In this document: piece after piece, positions 46,935 to 59,183 of the stretch | Numbering within the stretch: position 1 is the stretch's first letter | Layout of the letters: each line of letters opens with the position of its first letter | Assembly (NCBI GenBank): GCA_037349315.1 | Contig: JBAIAC010000001.1 | Span: 38,998,001-39,062,000, forward strand | DNA length: 64,000 nt | Direction: 5' to 3' | DNA from: Chelydra serpentina | Lineage: Eukaryota > Chordata > Testudines > Chelydridae | Translations under genes and position numbers: made by a program | Notes under the pieces: generated by a model | Seen by the model: the letters and a program-made list of their open reading frames with translations, nothing else | The model's database searches: none | Told to the model about the DNA's origin: nothing

Positions 46935-48463
46935 TGACACATTTCACTCCATATTCTTTATGAAAATATGCTTATTATATGAATATGGCATAACAGATAT
47001 ACTTTAATGCAAGATGGCTTATGTGAGATATCACTGGAAAGGTTATGATTTACTGAATGTAATTATCCAATTTGTATGCCTGTATCATTTCCGTATTTTG
47101 AAGTTAGGAATATTAACTATGTATCTGTATTTCAAATGTGTTACTTTGGGTGTCTCTTCCAACCTGCACTTCAGATACAACAATGGAAACACCAGACAGG
47201 CCTAATGGGCCATTAGCAGAGACAATGGACTGTGAAAGAGCTTAGGCTTCCTGTAAACTCTGGAGACAGCTTAGGAGCAATGGTTGTCACAGCCATGCAG
47301 ACACATGGGTCCCAGTCACCTGGTACGGATACCCCTTCCCCTTTTTGGAATGCCAGTGGTTTTCCACTAGAAGACAAAGGGTTCCCGCCTTACACAAGAA
47401 CTATATGAGGCACGGGAGTGACATCATCATGGTCCTCCTCTGCCTCCCCACCCAAAGAGATACTGAAAACACACCTGGAAGCAAAAACTGAACGGAGGGG
47501 AGAAGGATAGAACCCAAGCTGGAAGGGCATATAGCTTGTGAATAACAACTGAGGTCTCAAGAGGGAGACCAGGGCAGCTGCCTTTCAAGACTTTCTGTAA
47601 TCTGCCTGCAATAATATCTAGGGTGAGAAATTCTATTTGTAACCAATTTCTTTAATGAACCTAGCTTAGTTTGAGTGTTTGGTTTCATTTGCTTAGTAAT
47701 CTGCTTTGTTCTGTCCTCTTAATTTTCACTAAAAATCCACTTTTATTAAGTGTAGTTAATACATTTATTTCTTGTTTATAATAAAACTCAGTTTATGCAA
47801 TTTCTAACTGGATGGGCAAGAAGTGTGCACATCTCTTCACATTGAGGAAGAGGGCAGATTTTTATGAGCTTGCGCTGTGCAGATTTTTCTATATAGCACA
47901 AGACAGTATTATTTTGGGTTTATCTCCCAAAAAGGGGTATGCACGTGAGTGCTGGGGGAGTCCTCTCACACAGAGCTGACCTCAGTCTGTGTCTGTAGCG
48001 GGGTGTGGCCCTACCTGTGTGTGTTTGTTGCAACAGGCCAGAGAGCCTAATTTAGCAAAGCAGGGAGAGGGAACACAGGGTGATTGAGAAGGAGAGGTTT
48101 AGGGCTGGTCCACACTAACCCCGCAGTTCGAACTAAGATACGCGACTTCAGCTACGTGAATAGCGTAGCTGAAGTCGAAGTATCTTAGTTTGAACTGAAA
48201 CACACTTACCTCGGGTCCACATGGCGCAGGCAGGCTCCCCCGTCGACTCCGCGTACTCCTCTCGGCGAGCAGGAGTTCCAGTGTCGACGGGGAGCAGCTC
48301 TGGGATCGATTTATCGCGTCTAGACAAGACGCGATAAATCGATCCCAGAAGATCGATTGCTTACCGCCAAACCCGGAGGTAAGTATAGATGTACCCTTAG
48401 TTAAACCCCAGAACATCAGGTGGCATCCCAGGAAGGGGGGGAGGGGGTGTCTAACCTGTCACA
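46935..48463 (+). mobile_element. LTR-like element, same family as the palindrome arms
   Basis: Starts TGACACATTTCA, ends ACCTGTCACA and is flanked by ACATG on both sides (46930-46934, 48464-48468). Words such as 'aggttatgatttactgaatg' and 'tttgtatgcctgtatcat' match the palindrome arms at 56591-57214 in order. AATAAA occurs near 47780. A Harbinger-type element is nested near its right end. Confidence 0.6.
48102..48396 (+). mobile_element. Harbinger-type miniature element, copy 3
   Basis: 295 bp, starts GGGCTGGTCCACACT and ends TATAGATGTACCC, flanked by TTA (48099-48101, 48397-48399). The near-perfect internal palindrome centres around 48325 (gatcgatttatcgcgtct facing its inverse). Very close to the reverse complement of copy 1. 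Confidence 0.85.
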
Positions 48464-51400
48464 ACATGGTTAAATGTTTAACTGGGGAACTAGGGGTGCT
48501 GCAGCACCCCCACGTTTTACACGGGGCCCCTGGCTGCCAGCCCTCAAACCCCGGGACCCTCCTGGCTGCAGGGCCCCGGGGCAGCAACAGACTCCGGAGC
48601 TGGCAGCGGAGTTTAATCGTTAACTGAAATCAGTAAGACTGATGCTTGCCGGTTAACCAGTTAAACTTTTACATCCCTAAAACCTTCATGTACCTAGCTT
48701 GTCAGGGGGTGTGGGTTGATGCTCCAGTGCTGCTGATATTAGAGATGGGAATACCTATGCAGCAGCTAAAATTACAACTCACCAGCTGCTAATCCAATCC
48801 AGCCATGCAGCTCCAGTGTGGTCATTCATTCTCCCTTGAGCTAGGCTAGCTCTAGTGTACTGACTGTTGCAGTGAAGACAACCCTTCTGAGTGGTCGGTC
48901 ATATCAAACTCAAATCTATATAACTACTTCTCCTTGTACATTGCTGTATCTCAATAGTGACTGCTGACAACTCTAGTAAATTTATTTTGATTTACAGTAT
49001 ATTTACAATTGGATACTTACAGATTATATATCACAAATTTTGTATGATGTACTGCCGTGCATTTTTAATCTTTTTTGCCAAGTTATTAAAATTTTGAGTA
49101 ACCCCTTCAGAAAATAAAACTTTGAAAATCCCATTGAATCTTGCTGCAAATTTGCTGGCACACCTCTGGGATAACTAACCCCCAGCTCACAACTACACCA
49201 AAATCTGTTCTAGTGTCCTATAAATCTATCTGCGTCATGGACAGTAACTTCTTTATTGTGTTTAAGTCACTTAGCTTCTTTGCAGGTACCAGTACTGAAA
49301 TTATTACCTCAACATGTTCCCTTCCTCAAACTTACACTTAATTACTCAAATTTACTCTTAAGAAATTAAAGCTTCTTTTGCTTGGAATCCAACAGATCTT
49401 TAGATGGGTACATGGCTATATTTACCCTGGCTGTGTACAGTTTTGAGATCGCTTTAGTTGAGCAATGTTGTCTGGTTAACCCTGCTATCCAGATATAGTA
49501 ATTTGCAATATGTATGGAAGCCAGAGGCTTCAACAGGCAGAAAATGGGCACAAATCTAGAGTAATCATAGCAGCAATGGCAGGAGTAATTTGTTTTGTGT
49601 AAGGGTAGATTGGAACAAGCTTCCTTTCCCTTGTTATCAACTGCTGAGTTAACTGCTATCTGGGTTTGGAGATAAAGGCAACAGATTTTGTTGAAGGACA
49701 CACTATCGGGTTGTCAGTTAGCTTGGGGTGCCTGGGTAATAAATAGTACCATAAGATATAGTGTCAGGGACACTACATCTGCCAGCATCTGAGGCACCAG
49801 TAGGCATCCTCCAATATGTGCTTGATTGGTAAAGAATGATTTATTATATTGGCCAGAAGCACCATCAAACCACTCATTTGCTGTACCCCCCTGCCCTCCT
49901 TTATAGTCATATATGATTTAAATGGACTCAGATAAGAGGACATATAAACCAGAAGTATTAAGGTGGTCTTGCTGTCTCCATCATACTGACTGATGCCCTA
50001 TTCAAACTGCATATTGCACAACATGGATCAGAATAATTGAAAATCCAAATAGGGCATCTTTCTCCCTTCAAATGTCCGTTGTGACATCCTTGCTCTCATC
50101 AGCCTTTTGCTGTGATGCTCTTTATGTCAATGGCTAATACTTCCATCACTAGGTAGCACTATGTAACAAAGTGGGGCAAATACTTTGGCTACATTTTCCA
50201 GATCTTTGTCATGAAATTGCCCTGAGTATTACAGGATCATGTTTCACATGTTCTGTCTCTGAAAATGATGAAAATAAACTTCTTTTGCACACACACAACT
50301 TTTCTATATAAATCTTTTCTGGTGACAGGTGGTCATTTGAAATATATTACATACATTTTTGCATGGTTTTCTCTGAAAAAGGCACATAATAAAAATGATT
50401 GAAATAAGCTCAAGTTTTTCACATCTGTATTTTGTTATTCAACGTCTTGTATGAAAAAATAGAAAACCAAATAAACATTATGTTTCATGTATCTATTTTC
50501 CCTAACTAGGGATTGTCATTAAACCAGCAATATTTTTAAAGTGATTTAATTCCAAGAAGATCAATAGCAGCAGTATTTTTTTAATGAACTTAGCCACTGA
50601 AAATGAATATGTATTACTCAACTTTTCTGAGTGAACTATAATCATACATGAGATGATTATGATCTGCGCATGTAAACTTGCTCCATTAACAAAGAAAGAA
50701 ATTCATTAGAGTAGAATTCAATGGTAGGTTTTTGTAAAAAAGAAATAATGACATTCTTTTCAAAGTTGTGTGATATAAAGAAAAATTAGCAAGTGAAACA
50801 GACACTCATTACTCAAGTTATAACCCACAGGACAGTCTATTATTTTGTATTTTAGGCCACAACTATTTAGCAAGATTAGATCTCATACATGGCAAATAAA
50901 AATAGAAAATCTAGAATTTCTAGTTCCAGGTTTGTGAAGTTGATTATAGGTTTTTTGTTTTTTGAAAGATAAGTCTCCACGTATTCTGGAATTCTATACC
51001 CTAGGAATTTGTCAGAATTGTACTCCAGAATCTAACCTTTTACAAAGAAAAAAAGTTTTAACTCATAGTTGTGAAGATAGATTTCCAAATGGGAACTAAG
51101 TTTAAACTGATGAAGTGTCTACCTGAGTATGCAAGCAGTCAAACAATAGCTCTAAAAGACTCCTGATTATCTCAATGAGGTGTTGACTCTGAGACCTAAT
51201 GACATCATCTTAAATAATAATAATCAACACTGTTACTCTTTCGTGGCCCATCATTTTGGCTTAAACAATCAGCTACATTAATGTGCTTATCTATAATTTT
51301 AGATGCACTGGCAGATACGGGAATAGGAACTAGTGGTGCAGTTGGTTGCTGTCAGAGGTTGCTAGGATTGGGAAAGAAGAAATCAAGTCCTCCTCTATAG

Positions 51401-54056
51401 CAAAATCTGCAACTAACTCTTGGTGCTCCAAAACCAAAGTGCTTTCCATGCCTACCAAAACCCAGACTCTCTTTTACACAGCTGCCCAAATCTACATCTT
51501 CCCCAGTACAATGTTTAGAGTACAGAGATGCATTACAAATAAAAATCATGTGGCACATTAAACATCTAGGAACAGCATGAAAACGTAATTTAACATAATA
51601 ATTAAAAAGGACAAGAAATACTTTATTGATTATTATTCATTTCCCACAGTGAATGCAATAAAACCCTCTATTATTAAATGTACTTGAAGTAGCCACAGGT
51701 ATTTTAGTCTGATGCACTGGAGTGCTGAATAATTTAAGCCTAGTTTGCTACAGAGTATGCAGGGCTCTTAATCATGCAAGACACATGGTATTTGTTAGGT
51801 TTTTAAAAAAAGGAAAATAGGCAAGCAGTTTAGAATTCATCTTTTCAAAAACTTGTCTATCGTAAGGTGATATGCCCCATTGCATAGTGCTTGGTGCCTA
51901 GAGTAACGTTACATCACCATGTAAGGATGTTACAAAGGGTAACAATGGTTAATCCATATGCTACATGGCATAGCACAAGGCCTACAGACCACTCAAGAAC
52001 TATTGCCTGCCTCACTAAAGATAGCCTATTAAAAGGGGACATGTTGGACAGAGAGTTACTCTGGGCTCAAGCTCTATTCTACATTGGCACTGAGATAGGC
52101 TGAGTGTCCTTCTAGGTATTTGCCATCCCGAATTTCCATGACTCTACTGCATCTGAAAATTATAAGGGTCAAAAAAACTTGACATACACGGACATGTTTG
52201 TATTAGAAAAATGTAGCTGAACAAGTACACATGAACATATACAGTGGTGTAACTGTACCTCCTTGTACAAGTAATCTTCAGTTAACCAAAAGACCTGATT
52301 AACAAAAGAATGGTTTTACTGTGTCTCACCAGGTTGTGCAGGTAGTCTGGGATGCCTGAGATCACAGTTCCTTTAAAGCTAGCTGGCCAACTACCTCCAC
52401 AGTTTCATATAAAATCCTGTTTATCTGAAGATTTCTGATGTTCCCAAGTCCTTTAAATAAATGAGATTGTGCTCAGGACTGGTATAGTATAAGCTATACT
52501 TTTACAGCTGAAGGAATGGCCTGGATGGACATGGGAAATGTAATTGCACAAAGCAGCCTTTAAGTGCTAAAACAGTTTAAAACTATTTAGATATGTAACT
52601 CTTGCAGCTGTTACAATGTTAAGAGAGTTAATATAAAAGTAAATTTGTGTGCACACAAATCCCAAAGTAAAAATTGCTGTGTGATTAACACACATACTTC
52701 AGGATTGTGTGAATGCAGCCTGAACAAAAGCTAACAATTGATGAAAAGTACAACTATTTAAAACAGTTGGTTAGAGCAGCATGCATACATGCATATACTC
52801 ATGTGTAGAGCGAGATGCTGGGAGAAAAAGTACAGACTGTAGGACATGTACATTTTTACTGTTGACATTTATTTATTAATAATCAGTGATAAAGACCCTG
52901 TATCAGCATGTGCTGGCCCTCAAAAAAAGAAGATCACATGGCCACCGCAGACTGTTCACAGGTTGAGCCCCAGAATGACATTGAGCATTGTAGTCTGGGC
53001 AGAAGTGCATGCTGGGAAAGGGGACAGGGCTGTAGAAAAGCCTCTGTAATACAGATCAGGAAAGAGACAAAATTGGCAGTGGTTTTCACTACTGAGGGAG
53101 CTTGTAAAGGGGTAGAGAGTCCAGGAGATGGAAGTCCTGGAAGAAAATTTCAGGGCTAAGAGGAGGAATAAGAGGCAGGTGAACAGAAGGGTAAGCAAGC
53201 CACAGCTGACAAAGAAGCTATGCACAAAGCTAAGTAAATTACCCAGATGCGGTAAGAAAACTGAGGCAGTGACCATATGTGGCAATAGAAAATTAAGCCA
53301 TAGGTTTGGATGGTGCTTTATGGAAATTTGAAAAGTACATGGTCCCCGCTCAAAGAATTTACAGCCTAAATTAGCCAAACATATGACAAAATATAAAGAC
53401 AGATGAAAAGTATAGGGAAAGGAAGAACAACGATTAAAACAAACTAAAATAATCTGAGTCCTATTATTCTATATACATATTCACAGTGAGTGAATAATTT
53501 ATGTTCTAATATATTTAAACAGCATTTGAGATAGGACGAGAATGGTAGAGTAGAAATAGGTTTGGAGGAGGAATTGGAAAGCATGAGGATGCTGGGTGCA
53601 AAAGAAGAGGAATGTTGTTCCAGCTATAGAGAAATCAGTGGGAAAAAAGTCATAATGGTGAGAGTAGTAAGAGGTGAAAAGTAGAGTAATGAGGTGTGAA
53701 GAGTGGGCAGAAACCAGGAGGAAACTTGTAGAGTCACAGGAGATGAGATGTAGGCAGGGGCAGAGCTCTTGCAGAGCCTCAACAGTGACAGTCAGACATT
53801 TCACCATGCCAACTCCAGCTCATTTCCTTTCACCAACTTCCTGTCTGTTTCTGCATAAAACTTAAACTCCCCAGCCTCATTTTTAAAGGGTGAGAAATGG
53901 CTACCATTTTAGCTGCTGAATACTGGATATATTAAAGATGGGAAAGAAAGAACTTACAGAAGTTGAGGCAAGATAAAAACATGGTCTTGACAGTGGAGAA
54001 GGAAAGGGAAGAGTAGATTTTAGAAATGTTATTGAAGGAAACGCAGTAAGATATAG

Positions 54057-54200
54057 ATATAGATATTCCACTGCTTGCATCCGAAGAAGTGGGTATTCAC
54101 CCACGAAAGCTTATGCTTCAATACCTCTGTTAGTCTATAAGGTGCCACAGGACCCTTTGTCGCTTCTACAGATCCAGACTAACACGGCTACCCCTCTGAT
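54057..54200 (+). mobile_element. Short retroelement copy with 14-bp target duplication
   Basis: 144 bp flanked by identical GCAGTAAGATATAG (54043-54056 and 54201-54214). It ends 'acacggctacccctctgat' and has the 'gaagtgggtattcacccacgaaagc' hairpin near its start. I read it as a 5'-truncated tail of a Penelope-type element. The same family appears inverted at 17665-17769. Confidence 0.7.
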
Positions 54201-55594
54201 GCAGTAAGATATAGTGAGTGCTTTGATATAGGAGAGGAAGATAGAGTGGAGTTATAGATAACCCAGAAAATGTAACTTTGAGGAAATGGAGTTTTTAACG
54301 GTGATGGAGAAAGTGAGGACAGAGGAGTCATTAGGAGGATATATAAGTCCTATAGTTTAGTGTTAACATGTTTAGTTGAAGAAACTGCAGGACATTCTTG
54401 AAGAGATATAAGAGACAGGAAGTGATGCACACCTGGAGAAAGGAGGTGGAGGCATGTAAGAGGTGTCAGAATAGAGGTGACAGAAAACCATGGGAGTACA
54501 CGAGTCTAGTAACATTGTTTAACACTGGTTAACATTTGTATTGTTCATTAAAGAACACAAGTTTAAATATCTTATCTCACTTACATTTTGCAAACTTATT
54601 ATTAGATGGTTAGGGATATTATGTGTTAATATTGCTGAAATAAATCCCAGCTGTTTATTAATATAGAACTGTTTAGCTGTTATAAAACTATATGGATCAT
54701 ATTGTACATAGCCAATAGGAAGGAACATAAAATAAGTCCCCAAAAGGTAAGTCAAAGCTTGTGCATTACTGCCAATCCTTGACACTGTTCATTGTGACTG
54801 GAAGGAAGACTGAAGTTTTCTATAGACCAACTGTTTTCCTTAAATTTTCTTCTATAGACATGAGAAGTAAACTTACAAAAGTAAAAGCTTTTAAGAATCA
54901 TATATTTTAACAAAATAAATAGTTATTTGTTAATTTTACTTAACCAACCAAAAGTCTCTAAGAACTTGTTGGACGCAGAGGGACGAAATAGCAAATTATT
55001 TTGATAATACTTCAGATTAAATGTATTTAAACAGGATCAGAAAAAAATATTCACCTAGCTACCAAGCAACCTACAGCTCAGTTGAAATAATACTTAGCAC
55101 TTATGTGTTTTATACATTCAAAGCAATGTACAAATACTGATACAGTTATGTACAGTGAATTGGGTCAGGTGGAAGTCAAATGAAATATTTAAAAAATTTT
55201 AAATATCGATTTAAAGAAATCATATTCCAGTGAAGGAAGCAAAGAGAAATTCAATCCGTTTGCTCAGGCTTATTAAGGGCCTGATCGAAATCCTACTAAA
55301 GTTAATCAACTGACTCTCACTGACTTCTCAATGGAAGAATGGATTGGGGTCTAAAATGTCAAAAGAACTGTGTGATGTGTACCTTTACTAGGCTGACATT
55401 AAAAACACAAAAACTACACATGGTAAAGCCCTAGTATACAGTGTCCTCCCCTACAGAAAATGAAGCTGACTACCACCATTTGAGTTACCAAGTTGCAAGT
55501 CTTATTAATATAATGTACTACTCCTTTCCATTTCTCCTAGCTTCTAATTGCTTTGAAACAAACATAGATATGGAGGTAATGCATTCACACCTAC

Positions 55595-55716
55595 CTCTGC
55601 ACTTGCAGAGAAGACAACCATGATTATTCTGCTGGAAGCCCATTGGACAGATCTTACCACAAGGAAGTTCTGGGCATTTCTTACAGCGACAGATGTCACA
55701 GCCATGCTTGTTCTTC
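55595..55716 (-). CDS. CRIM1: CRIM1 exon: last antistasin-like module
   Basis: This 122-bp exon encodes one compact antistasin-like repeat. Nine cysteines are visible in a C-x2-C-x-C-x2-C-x4-C-x3-C pattern, followed by GFQQNNHGC and LCKC. These modules lie between the second and third VWC domains of CRIM1 and are extracellular. The acceptor reads tcatctag and the donor is AGAG followed by gtaggt. The exon starts with one base that completes a codon and ends in phase 1, which matches the AG start of the next exon and gives Glu at the join. The longest open frame across this stretch is a different frame and not the coding one. The other antistasin repeats were not found in 55717-64000 and probably lie further upstream on the minus strand. 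Confidence 0.93.
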
Positions 55717-56590
55717 CTAGATGACCGAAATAATTTGTCAAAGGTCAGCAGATCACTTTAAATGTCTGATTAAAAAATGCCCATGATCTTCAGAGCAAAG
55801 GCTTCCCCTGAAGTGACTAATTAGTAAGTAAAGAAAATTCCCTTAATTGTAATTCTTGTACTCAGAGGTGGTAAGGGGTAAACAGATCTCCACTCTTGGC
55901 TTGTGCTCCCTCTGTGTGACTGGCAGAAACACCCTATTTAAATTTCAAGCTATTAGGCCACCTCATTTGCCTGGTACATTTAAATGATGAGCCAGTACTG
56001 CTTTTGACAATCAGTTCTTTTTTCAGGTGAAAGAATAATAGAGTAGATATAATAGAACATCTCCAAATCTGTGAAGAAGACAGAAGGGTAATTGGGGATC
56101 TATTATAATCACTATCTTCTGAGAACAAAAATTACAAGTAATTTTTTTTCTCCAATAAGTAATATACAGTAGATCTCCACTCATGTAAAATGCTCCAGGG
56201 ATGTGACTGAAAATGTTAAATAAGTAACAGAAAACTTATTTGAAATATAAGATGAGGAATGCCAATAACCAAGTGGTAAAGGCAGTGAATGCATAGTTCC
56301 ACATTTTTAAATATAGAAAGATAGGGTATCTTTGTGAAGATACAGAATATATCTAATATTAATAATAAGCTAAGTACAGAAACATTTTCCCACCTTCCAG
56401 ATAAATACGTTGAAACAAGCAAGAGAATTGGGGTTGTTTTTAAATCACAAACCAAATTCTGTAACACTGGTAATGCTAATTAGTATGGTGTTATGAAAAA
56501 TAGTTCTTGTCAAGCAAACTTGTTACTGTTTTTTGATTAGATCATGTTTTATTATTAAATCTATTTACACTATACAAAATCAATGCAGCC

Positions 56591-57214
56591 TGTGTCGGTG
56601 TTCCCCATAAAACTTTATGGGGAGATGCTTATAAATGTATATATGTAACTAGAATATGTTTTATGCTACATGTGCCATGTAACATATCTCTGTGAAAGTT
56701 ATGACCTACTGAATTTATTCCTCCTGTTTGTATGCATGTATCATTGTTGTAGTTGGAGTTATGAAGATTGGTTTTATATTTGCTGGTTTTGTACATAGCC
56801 TTTGTAAGTGCATGGGATCATCTTTGGAGCAAAGAATGTGCCTGTTAAGTACGAGCACTTAACAGACAAAAGACGTTCCAGACCCCAATCCACATTGGGG
56901 CCCGGTGCCTGAAAACTTGGGGTCTGGAACGTCTTTTGTCTGTTAAGTGCTCGTACTTAACAGGCACATTCTTTGCTCCAAAGATGATCCCATGCACTTA
57001 CAAAGGCTATGTACAAAACCAGCAAATATAAAACCAATCTTCATAACTCCAACTACAACAATGATACATGCATACAAACAGGAGGAATAAATTCAGTAGG
57101 TCATAACTTTCACAGAGATATGTTACATGGCACATGTAGCATAAAACATATTCTAGTTACATATATACATTTATAAGCATCTCCCCATAAAGTTTTATGG
57201 GGAACACCGTCACA
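56591..57214. repeat. 624-bp near-perfect palindromic element with 5-bp target duplication
   Basis: Left arm 56591-56886 and right arm 56919-57214 are each 296 bp and, read by eye, differ at one base (the fifth from the outer ends). The spacer is 32 bp. Both sides carry CAGCC (56586-56590, 57215-57219). The outer ends read TGTG...CACA. The arm sequence resembles the first about 230 bp of the LTR-like element at 46935. It encodes nothing recognisable. Confidence 0.9.
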
Positions 57215-57696
57215 CAGCCTATATTAAGTGGATTAAAAACTGATTAATGGATAGACTGCAAAAAAGTTGAATAAATTGGAACAATTTACCTTGGGATTTG
57301 GTGAATTCCCCATCACTTGAAGTCTTTAAATGAAGACTAGATATCTTTCTAACAGATATGCTACAGCTCAAACAGAAGTTATGGTCTCATAGTATTACAG
57401 TGAGATGGTAACCGCTCCATAGATAAAGCTGGAACTAATTAACCAATCTCAGCCCACTAATTTTGCCAAAACTAAATCAATACACCTGAAATTTCCTAAA
57501 TGTGGTCATCTAAGGAATGAGAGTCTATAAATAATGTTTTGGGGATAACTGGACAGGATGTAAGTGAAATATGAAAGTCTGAAAAATCAAATCTATTTCA
57601 CTTTTGTAAAACTGGTCTAACTTCTCTGGAACATTATATTTAAAGAACAGTATTGACCCTCAAGTAGTGTTAACATTGTTGTCTTCAACAATTGAG

Positions 57697-57925
57697 ATTT
57701 TTAGATTTCAAGGTCATCGAACCATTGTGATAATCTAGTCTGACCGCCTGCATAAAACAGATCATAGAACCTCCCTGAAATAATTCCTGTTTGAACTACA
57801 GCATATATTTTAGAAAAACATCTAATCTTGATTTTTATTTTTATTTTTTTGTCAGTGATGGAAAATCCACAACCCTTGCCCTTGGTAAGGAGTGCTGATG
57901 ACTGTTGCCTTTGAATCTTTTGGGT
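57697..57925 (-). mobile_element. CR1 LINE 3' region fragment
   Basis: Antisense words 'gtgataatctagtctgaccgcctg', 'catagaacctccctgaaataattcc' and 'aacatctaatcttgattt' follow the turtle-type CR1 3' region. Confidence 0.6.
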
Positions 57926-59183
57926 AAGACTTGGTAAGATTTTAAGTAATATTACATTAAAAATAAATATACAGTGTTAATTTACATTTTCATTAAAAGT
58001 GTAAGTTTTTAGCTTTATGGTGCAAAGATAGCATTCTAGTCATTTTAAAAGCTATTGCTTTTATTTTCTTACAAAATTAGAGTATTTTCTCTTTTTCTCA
58101 GACATCCCACACCATTTGTACTCTTTATTCAAATTGCAGCCTCAAAGCCATTGGTTATCAAAACATCTCGAGCTCCAGCATCTTTTCATATGCACACCTC
58201 ATTCCAGGAAGGATAGTTGTGGTTGTTGGTTTCTTAACCACCCCAATGCCTTCCCCCTTGAGTGCTCAATCTTTGATTCAGTACCCCTACCAAGGGGCCT
58301 GAAAGACATGGAATGGTAAAAAAGTGGGAGAGAGAGACTGTGATGAGGAAATTGACGCAGAGAAGGTATGCAGGGAAAGAAGGTATGCAGGGCAACGAGA
58401 AGCGTTAAGAAAAAGGTAAACCATAAGGTCAGGGAATAGGTAAATTTTTCTTCCACTAAAACCGTCCTAGAGGAGAAGATGGAAAGGCAGCACTCAGGCC
58501 CCCCACCCAATTATTTCCCCATAAATGAAATGGTTTGTGCCACAGTAACACCTCTTTTCCATGTATCCCCACCAAGTGCAATCCTTTCAGTGCCAGAATT
58601 GATGCACCCTCTCCTTTAATCAAACACAACCTTTCACTACCAGAATGAATTCCCTGCCTCCTTTCCTTTACATGCCCTATGGAGTTTCTAAGCTCTGTCA
58701 ATTGAACCAGTCTGATTCAGGGAGTTTGTGAAAGGTAATTACTCCTCCCTCCCCTTCCAAATTTTCAACTATCAATGATTTAAAATCATGTTTGTTTTTA
58801 AATTCCATTCTTTACATTTAAAAAAAGATTTTGTACGTACATGTTGTTAATTCTTTATTTTCCTCCCATTTTATAGTGACATGGTGGGGTAGGTAACATC
58901 TTTTACTGGACCAACTTCTGTTGGTGAGAGAGACTAGTTTTGAACCTACACAGAGCTGCTCTTTGGGTCTGGGAAAGGAACTCCCAGCATCACAGCTAAA
59001 TGCACTGTATGGGTTTAGTGGTTTACAGATTGTTGTAATAAGCCATATATCCAGTGTTTCTGTTCAGTCCATGATTTTTGGTATTTAGCAGATATATCCC
59101 GGGCTCATCTTTTGAAAGTGTTATGCAGGTTTCCTTTGATGACTGATGGAGCAATCACTCTATATCGGACCTATGAAAAGTGT

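Larger units (their letters stand above)
46871..48679. mobile_element. Outer miniature element split by an LTR-like insertion
   Basis: TAGGGATATAAATATTGGTTAA at the left faces an inverted 'ttaaacttttacatcccta' at the right. The two halves are separated by the LTR-like element at 46935-48463, which itself contains a Harbinger-type element at 48102-48396. Outer element type unknown, TA ends. Confidence 0.55.
41807..55594 (-). other. CRIM1 intron between last antistasin and VWC3 exons (13.8 kb)
   Basis: Largest complete intron here. Contains a TA-flanked miniature element inside CR1, a Penelope fragment, a three-layer nested repeat (46871-48679) and a short retroelement copy (54057-54200). Purine-rich low-complexity stretches occur at 42275-42420 and 45905-46160. 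48680-54040 is mostly unrecognised AT-rich sequence, with an old repeat trace at 51000-51310. Confidence 0.9.
6040..55716 (-). other. CRIM1: CRIM1 gene, 3' half (8 exons, introns and 3' UTR)
   Basis: CRIM1 is a type I membrane protein with extracellular cysteine-rich modules that binds BMP-type ligands and affects their processing and delivery to the cell surface (established for the family). The eight exons read antistasin module, four VWC modules, linker, transmembrane helix and short cytoplasmic tail, which is the known C-terminal order of CRIM1. The distinctive tail ending QADNFYQTV identifies the gene. All junctions agree in phase: phase 1 joins from the antistasin exon to the transmembrane exon, then phase 0 into the last exon. 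Human CRIM1 has, as I recall, 17 exons, so these would be exons 10-17. No stop or frameshift interrupts the joined frame. Confidence 0.96.

Noticed and set aside
52956..53378. 140-codon minus-strand frame
   Set aside because: Leucine/phenylalanine/serine-rich translation of purine-rich intron DNA with no recognisable motif or splice context.
55544..55741. 65-codon minus-strand frame over the antistasin exon
   Set aside because: Wrong frame. The frame supported by splice sites and cysteine spacing is the one given for the exon at 55595-55716.
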